Shown here piece by piece: positions 60,557-64,000 of a stretch of DNA of 64,000 bases; position 1 is the first letter of the stretch; every line of letters begins with the position of its first letter. This DNA is from Kitasatospora sp. SolWspMP-SS2h (GTDB lineage: Bacteria; Actinomycetota; Actinomycetes; Streptomycetales; Streptomycetaceae), in contig NZ_QLLT01000008.1 of assembly GCF_003259315.1 (NCBI RefSeq), positions 124,001 through 188,000 on the forward strand, read 5' to 3'. The position numbers and the translations under genes were made by a program. The notes under the pieces were generated by a model. The model did no database searches, had not been told where the DNA came from, and saw nothing but the letters and a program-made list of their open reading frames with translations.

Positions 60557-61234
60557 TCAGCGGGTGCGGCGGCGACGGGCCTGCCAGACCGCCCCGGCGC
60601 CCAGCAGCACCACCGCACCGGCGCCGGCGACCAGGCCCAGCGCCGGACCGCCGTCCCCGCCGCCCGAACCACCGCCGCCGGTCCCGGAGTTCGAGCCCGC
60701 CGCGACCGGCTCGCCGCAGCCCGCGCGCGGGTAGTCCGCGATCGCGCACAGCAGCGCGCCGGAGTCGTAGCGCAGCGGCGCGGCGACCGCGGCCAGCACC
60801 TCGGCGGAGTTCGCCGCCGTCGGCACCGAGGCGCACGACGCGCGGGCGGCGGGCGGCTGTTCGCCGCCGGGGGCGTCCTGCGCGGTGCCGAAGTCCAGCA
60901 CCACGGCGACCCGCTTGTGGCCTTCGCCGGGCGCGGTGTCCCGGCAGATCGCCGCGAAGTCGGGGGCCGGGCCGGGCCGGGGCGTGTCCTGGCCGCCGTC
61001 CGGGCTCAGCACGAACCGCCAGCCGTCCACCGCCCCGTCCGCCGGCACGTTCCCGGCCGGTCCGACCTGCTGGTACGCCCAGCCGTCGGCGCCGCCCTTC
61101 CAGAACGACCAGTAGCGGTAGTCGGCGGCGGTGGAGGACCCGGCGGCCGGGCCGAGCAGCGTCGCGCCCGCGGTGAGGAGGGTGAGCAGGGTGAGGAGGA
61201 CGGCGGAGCGGACGCGGGGGGCCCGGCCGGTCAT
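60557..61234 (-). CDS. SCO2322-family membrane-tethered extracellular protein
   Basis: A 225-residue protein. Signal peptide 1-35, an ectodomain opening ADYRYWSFWKGGADGWAYQQ and VDGWRFVLSPDGG, four cysteines, then a Gly/Ser linker and a C-terminal helix (LGLVAGAGAVVLLGAGAVW) with basic tail. I recognise the SCO2322 family of streptomycetes, always beside this ECF operon. The ATG overlaps the stop of the barrel gene (ATGA). The YW...GW pattern recalls the DUF4430 beta-domain of transcobalamins, but that is a guess. Likely assists ligand capture. Confidence 0.82.
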   Translation of the reverse strand: MTGRAPRVRSAVLLTLLTLLTAGATLLGPAAGSSTAADYRYWSFWKGGADGWAYQQVGPAGNVPADGAVDGWRFVLSPDGGQDTPRPGPAPDFAAICRDTAPGEGHKRVAVVLDFGTAQDAPGGEQPPAARASCASVPTAANSAEVLAAVAAPLRYDSGALLCAIADYPRAGCGEPVAAGSNSGTGGGGSGGGDGGPALGLVAGAGAVVLLGAGAVWQARRRRTR

Positions 61235-62742
61235 CGGTCCCGCTCCGGGCGGCCCTGCTCCGGGTGGTCCTGCGCCGGGCGCTCCTCGGTGTCCGGGCCC
61301 TCGGCGGCGGCGTCCTCGGCGGCCCCGGCAGCCCCGGCGGGCTTGTGGCGGCGGCGGTTGAGGCTGAGCAGGAGGCCCGCGCCGACGCCGACCAGCAGGC
61401 CGACGCCGATCAGCCAGCCGGCCGAGAAGCCGCTGTTCTCGTCGGGCTCGGTGATCGCGGAGCCGGGGGCCCGGGTGGCCTGCGGGTCGCCGGCCGCGGG
61501 GGCGGACTTCGGCTTGGGGCCGGAGTCGGCCAGCAGCTGGACCAGGTTGGCGCCGCCGAAGTTGTACGGGTCGAGCTTGGCGGCGCGGGCGGTCAGCACC
61601 AGGGTGGCGGTGGCCGCCGGGTCGATGCCGTTCTTGCCCTGGGCGGCCCACGGGTAGGCGTTGCCGGCCAGCCAGTCGGCGGCGTCGGCGGCCTCGGCGG
61701 GGTGGCCGGCGGCGACCAGGCCGAGCACCGTCCAGGCGGTGGAGTTGTAGTCGGGGGTGGCGGTGTCCGCGCCGGGGGTGGTGGCCGTCAGGTGTCCGCC
61801 GCCGGCGGCGAGCCGGCCGGTCAGCCAGGCGGCGTCGGCCTCGGCGGAGTCGGCGTGCGCGACCGGGCCGGCGGCCTGGCCGCCGTCGCAGGCCAGGGCC
61901 TTGGGCGGGCCGTCCCGACGGTCGGTGGCGGTGACCGGGAGGTGGCCGCCCGCGGCGGCGAGCAGCGACTGCGCGGAGGCGATGGTGTCGGCGGCGGCCG
62001 GGACGCCCGCGGCGGGCTGGTACAGGAACGCGCCGCGCTGGTCGGCGGCGTCCGCGCAGCCGAGCTGGAAGGAGGCCAGGCCGTCCCAGCCCGAGCGGCC
62101 GCCGACGGCGACCCCGGCCGGGTCGAGGCCGGCCGCGAGCAGGCCGTTCAGCACCACGGCGGTGGAGTTGGCGTCGCCGGGCGAGCCCGGGTTGTACGCC
62201 CAGCTGCCGTCCGGGTTCTGGTGCGCGCGCAGCCAGTCGGTGGCGCGGGCGACGGGCTGCTGGTGGCCGCCGAGCGCGGTGAGCGCCTGGACGGCCAGCG
62301 AGGTGGCGTTGGTGTCCTCGGTGGCGGGGGTGCACGGGGCGCCGCCGGCCCGGTACGAGGGCCAGCCGCCGTCCTCGCACTGCTGGTCGAGCAGCCAGCG
62401 CACGGCGGCGTCGGCGGGTTCGACCTTCTCCTGCTGGAGCGCGATCAGCGCCAGCGACTGCCGCCACACCCCGTCGTACTGCGGGTCGCCCTTGCCGTAC
62501 AGCCCGGCGGGCACGCCCGAGGACGCGGACGGCGAACCGGACGCGGTACCGGTACCGGACGCGGAGCCGGAGCCCGACGCGGAGCCCGAGGCGTCCGGGG
62601 CGGCGGCGTCCGACGCGGCGGAGGACGGCGCGGCGGAGGACGGCGCGGGCGAGGCGGTGTCGGCGAGCGCGGGCGCGGCGGCGGTGCCGGCGAGCAGGGC
62701 GCCGGTCAGCGCGGCGGCGCCCAGGCGGGCAGCGGTCAGCAT
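61231..62742 (-). CDS. Transcobalamin/intrinsic-factor-like alpha-barrel protein, membrane tethered
   Basis: A 503-residue secreted, membrane-anchored protein. Signal peptide 1-27, Ser/Ala spacer to about 75, then repeated helical-hairpin units of the prenyltransferase/squalene-cyclase type (AAVRWLLDQQCEDGGWPSYR, ATDWLRAHQNPDGSWAYNPG, AADWLAGNAYPWAAQGKNGI), about 85-415. This alpha/alpha-barrel is the fold of the intrinsic factor/transcobalamin alpha domain. A TM helix (AGWLIGVGLLVGVGAGLLLSL, about 440-462) and a charged tail end it. No cyclase DxDD motif is seen. As first gene after a B12 riboswitch it is the likely cobalamin-capturing protein. Confidence 0.8.
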   Translation of the reverse strand: MLTAARLGAAALTGALLAGTAAAPALADTASPAPSSAAPSSAASDAAAPDASGSASGSGSASGTGTASGSPSASSGVPAGLYGKGDPQYDGVWRQSLALIALQQEKVEPADAAVRWLLDQQCEDGGWPSYRAGGAPCTPATEDTNATSLAVQALTALGGHQQPVARATDWLRAHQNPDGSWAYNPGSPGDANSTAVVLNGLLAAGLDPAGVAVGGRSGWDGLASFQLGCADAADQRGAFLYQPAAGVPAAADTIASAQSLLAAAGGHLPVTATDRRDGPPKALACDGGQAAGPVAHADSAEADAAWLTGRLAAGGGHLTATTPGADTATPDYNSTAWTVLGLVAAGHPAEAADAADWLAGNAYPWAAQGKNGIDPAATATLVLTARAAKLDPYNFGGANLVQLLADSGPKPKSAPAAGDPQATRAPGSAITEPDENSGFSAGWLIGVGLLVGVGAGLLLSLNRRRHKPAGAAGAAEDAAAEGPDTEERPAQDHPEQGRPERDR

Positions 62743-62774
62743 GGGGGTGGAGCCTTTCTGAGCGGTCGCAGCGG

Positions 62775-62940
62775 GCCGGGTGGTGCCCCGGTTCCCGCCC
62801 GTGGACCCACGACGGAGGAGGGCCGCTCGCCCCCGGCCGGGCAGTCCGACTGCGCCGCGCCCCGGCGGCGGGGGCGGCTCACGGTTGCGGGTCAGTACCG
62901 GAATCGCACCGGCTTCCCCCGGCCTCGGAGGCGGATGATG
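62775..62940 (-). ncRNA. Cobalamin riboswitch
   Basis: Read on the minus strand, the leader contains the conserved cobalamin aptamer core at 62920-62881: GGGGGAAGCCGGTG, then GATTCCGG, then CTGACCCGCAACCGT. This matches the consensus GGGAA-GCCGGTG / ATCCGG / G-CCCGC-ACTGT. A B12-box-like hairpin AGTCGGACTGCC follows at about 62852-62841. Downstream GC-rich pairing (62840-62770) could sequester the start of the barrel gene at 62742. It should switch the operon off when adenosyl- or methylcobalamin is plentiful. Confidence 0.9.
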
Positions 62941-62985
62941 AAGTTGTCGGGCGGTCCGGTCGGGCCGGTCCGCGCCTCCACGACT

Positions 62986-63660
62986 CTAGCCGCCGACCGG
63001 CGCCGCCCCGGCGGCAGGTGGTGGAACGGGTTGCAGTTCCGCCGGGGCGGGCGGAACGTCGGGGACCGGCCCGGCGGGGGTCAGCAGCCGGGCGGCGGTG
63101 TGCAGGTCGGCCCGCACCTCGGCCAGCGAGGCCCGCCCGGACAGCCACACCAGCAGGGTGGCGTGCCAGGTGTGGCCGACCACCCGCAGCGCCGCCTGCT
63201 GCTCGGCGGTGGGCGGCCCGGGCAGCCGGGCGGCCGCCAGCACGATCGCACCGGTCACCTGGGCGACCTCGTCCACCTCGCTGCCCACCGAGCGGTCCGC
63301 GAAGGACAGCGCCCGCACCATGGCCTCGGCCAGCCGGGGTTCGCGCTGCAGCGCCCGGAAGGCGGCGGTGAGCGCCTCGGCGACCCGGGAGGCCGGGTCC
63401 GGACCGGTCGGCGGGTGGCGGCGCACCTGCTCGCGCAGGAGTTCCAGCTGCTCGCGCATCACCGCGACCAGCAGGTGCACCTTGGACGGGAAGTACCGGT
63501 AGAGGGTGCCGAGCGCGACCCGCGCGCCCTCCGCGACCTCGCGCATCTGCACCGCCTCGTAGCCGCCCCGGGCGGCCAGCGCGGTGGCCGCCCGCAGGAT
63601 GCCCCGGCGCCGCTCGGCCTGGCGCGGCGTCAGCGGCCCGTCGGCGGCGGTGGCGGTCAC
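62986..63660 (-). CDS. TetR regulator, KstR-like
   Basis: A 224-residue TetR protein. LTPRQAERRRGILRAATALAARGGYEAVQMREVAEGARVALGTLYRYFPSKVHLL is very like the DNA-binding region of KstR, the regulator of sterol degradation in mycobacteria; streptomycetes carry homologues of unclear role. GTG 63660 is chosen because TGGAG lies 5 bases before it. It stands between the B12 operon (same strand, below) and a divergent glycosyltransferase gene. I did not find a convincing KstR-type site. Confidence 0.85.
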   Translation of the reverse strand: MTATAADGPLTPRQAERRRGILRAATALAARGGYEAVQMREVAEGARVALGTLYRYFPSKVHLLVAVMREQLELLREQVRRHPPTGPDPASRVAEALTAAFRALQREPRLAEAMVRALSFADRSVGSEVDEVAQVTGAIVLAAARLPGPPTAEQQAALRVVGHTWHATLLVWLSGRASLAEVRADLHTAARLLTPAGPVPDVPPAPAELQPVPPPAAGAAPVGG

Positions 63661-63881
63661 GTGGACTCCAGGAACGGCGGTCGTGGGGAGCGGTCGCGGC
63701 GTGGTGCGAATCACCCGCCGGGGCTCCTGACGACAAGCTACGGGCCGGTAATCTTCGAGGTCCCTCGTTGTTCACTTTCTCCAACGACGAGCCCGCACCG
63801 CTGTGAAACGTGATCTACTTTACCGGTCGGCGGCCTTCTCCGTCGCCGGTCCCGGTGAGTAGCGAGGAATGGGGACTGGGG

Positions 63882-64000
63882 ATGACCGCTGTGTCGCCGC
63901 CGCCGCTGCGGATCGCCCTGCTGTCGTACCGCGGCGACCCGTTCTGCGGCGGCCAGGGCGTGTACGTGCGCCACCTGTCGCGGGAACTGGCTCGGCTCGG
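63882..64000 (+). CDS. Family 4 glycosyltransferase, N-terminal fragment (window edge)
   Basis: The first 39 codons are inside the window: MTAVSPPPLRIALLSYRGDP and then FCGGQGVYVRHLSRELARLG. The SYRGDPFCGGQGVYVRHLSREL pattern is the start of GT4 glycosyltransferases (nucleotide-sugar dependent, GT-B fold). ATG 63882 is preceded by a G-rich stretch rather than a clear ribosome site; GTG 63891 is an alternative start. The gene continues beyond the window. Confidence 0.75.
   Translation, partial: MTAVSPPPLRIALLSYRGDPFCGGQGVYVRHLSRELARL

Noticed and set aside
63764..63790. CTCGTTG...CAACGA repeat as a KstR-type operator
   Set aside because: The arms are imperfect and the spacing does not match the known AAC-GTT half-site pattern.

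Overview
The window is very GC-rich (roughly three quarters G+C by eye). Its genes have strong third-position GC, AGGAGG-type ribosome sites and frequent ATGA/GTGA stop-start overlaps. With the gene content (CseABC-like system, DasR-type sites, SCO2322-family protein, sortase with LPxTG-like substrates, chitinase) this points to a streptomycete chromosome, Streptomyces or Kitasatospora. The two genera cannot be separated from this sequence alone. Nearly all genes look intact; only the last one is cut by the window edge. No rRNA, CRISPR array, transposase, integrase or large biosynthetic cluster was seen.

1-5.3 kb: a three-gene operon from the Ter-associated stress systems (phosphoribosyltransferase/TRSP, StiP cysteine protease with PELOTA domain, HAD hydrolase), then a zinc-ribbon protein and a coiled-coil protein on the other strand. 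5.4-7.8 kb: a tRNA-Val followed by a gene-poor, less GC-rich patch with a long hairpin, two overlapping mini-genes and a divergent regulator-like TPR gene; this could be the scar of an integrated element. 8-18 kb: three large secreted glycoside hydrolases (GH31, GH92, GH3) with lectin, CBM and PA14 modules. Each carries the same LacI-like palindrome upstream, so they look like one regulon. 18-24 kb: pyruvate dehydrogenase E1 (aceE) below a GntR gene with a palindromic site between them, a small crystallin-J1-like protein and a BAHD-like acyltransferase. 24-33 kb: APC permease, NAD(P)-binding protein, glyoxylate carboligase, FabR-like TetR with a mini membrane protein, secreted serine protease, and a TetR-AidB pair.

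33-40 kb is an envelope block: a CseA-CseB-CseC-like lipoprotein/response regulator/kinase operon, a sortase overlapping its likely substrate, and a choice-of-anchor A surface protein with an LPDTG anchor; a PPTase and two small genes sit between. 40-45 kb: kynurenine pathway (kynA, kynU) with a divergent Lrp/AsnC regulator, then a TetR/MFS efflux pair with two palindromic sites. 45-50 kb: MarC protein, orphan barstar, DoxX, lipoprotein, and a GH18 chitinase with two DasR-type elements. 50-56.7 kb: MarR/MFS pair, a MerR regulator fused to sliding-clamp-like domains, a protein O-mannosyltransferase, a zinc-ribbon/peptidoglycan-binding membrane protein and a MhuD-like heme-degrading enzyme.

56.8-62.9 kb holds the most interesting system: a minus-strand operon headed by a cobalamin riboswitch. 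It encodes a membrane-tethered alpha/alpha-barrel protein resembling the alpha domain of human intrinsic factor/transcobalamin, an SCO2322-family membrane-tethered ectodomain, and the T, ATPase and S parts of an ECF transporter. I read it as a vitamin B12 capture-and-import system. The window ends with a TetR gene and the start of a family 4 glycosyltransferase.
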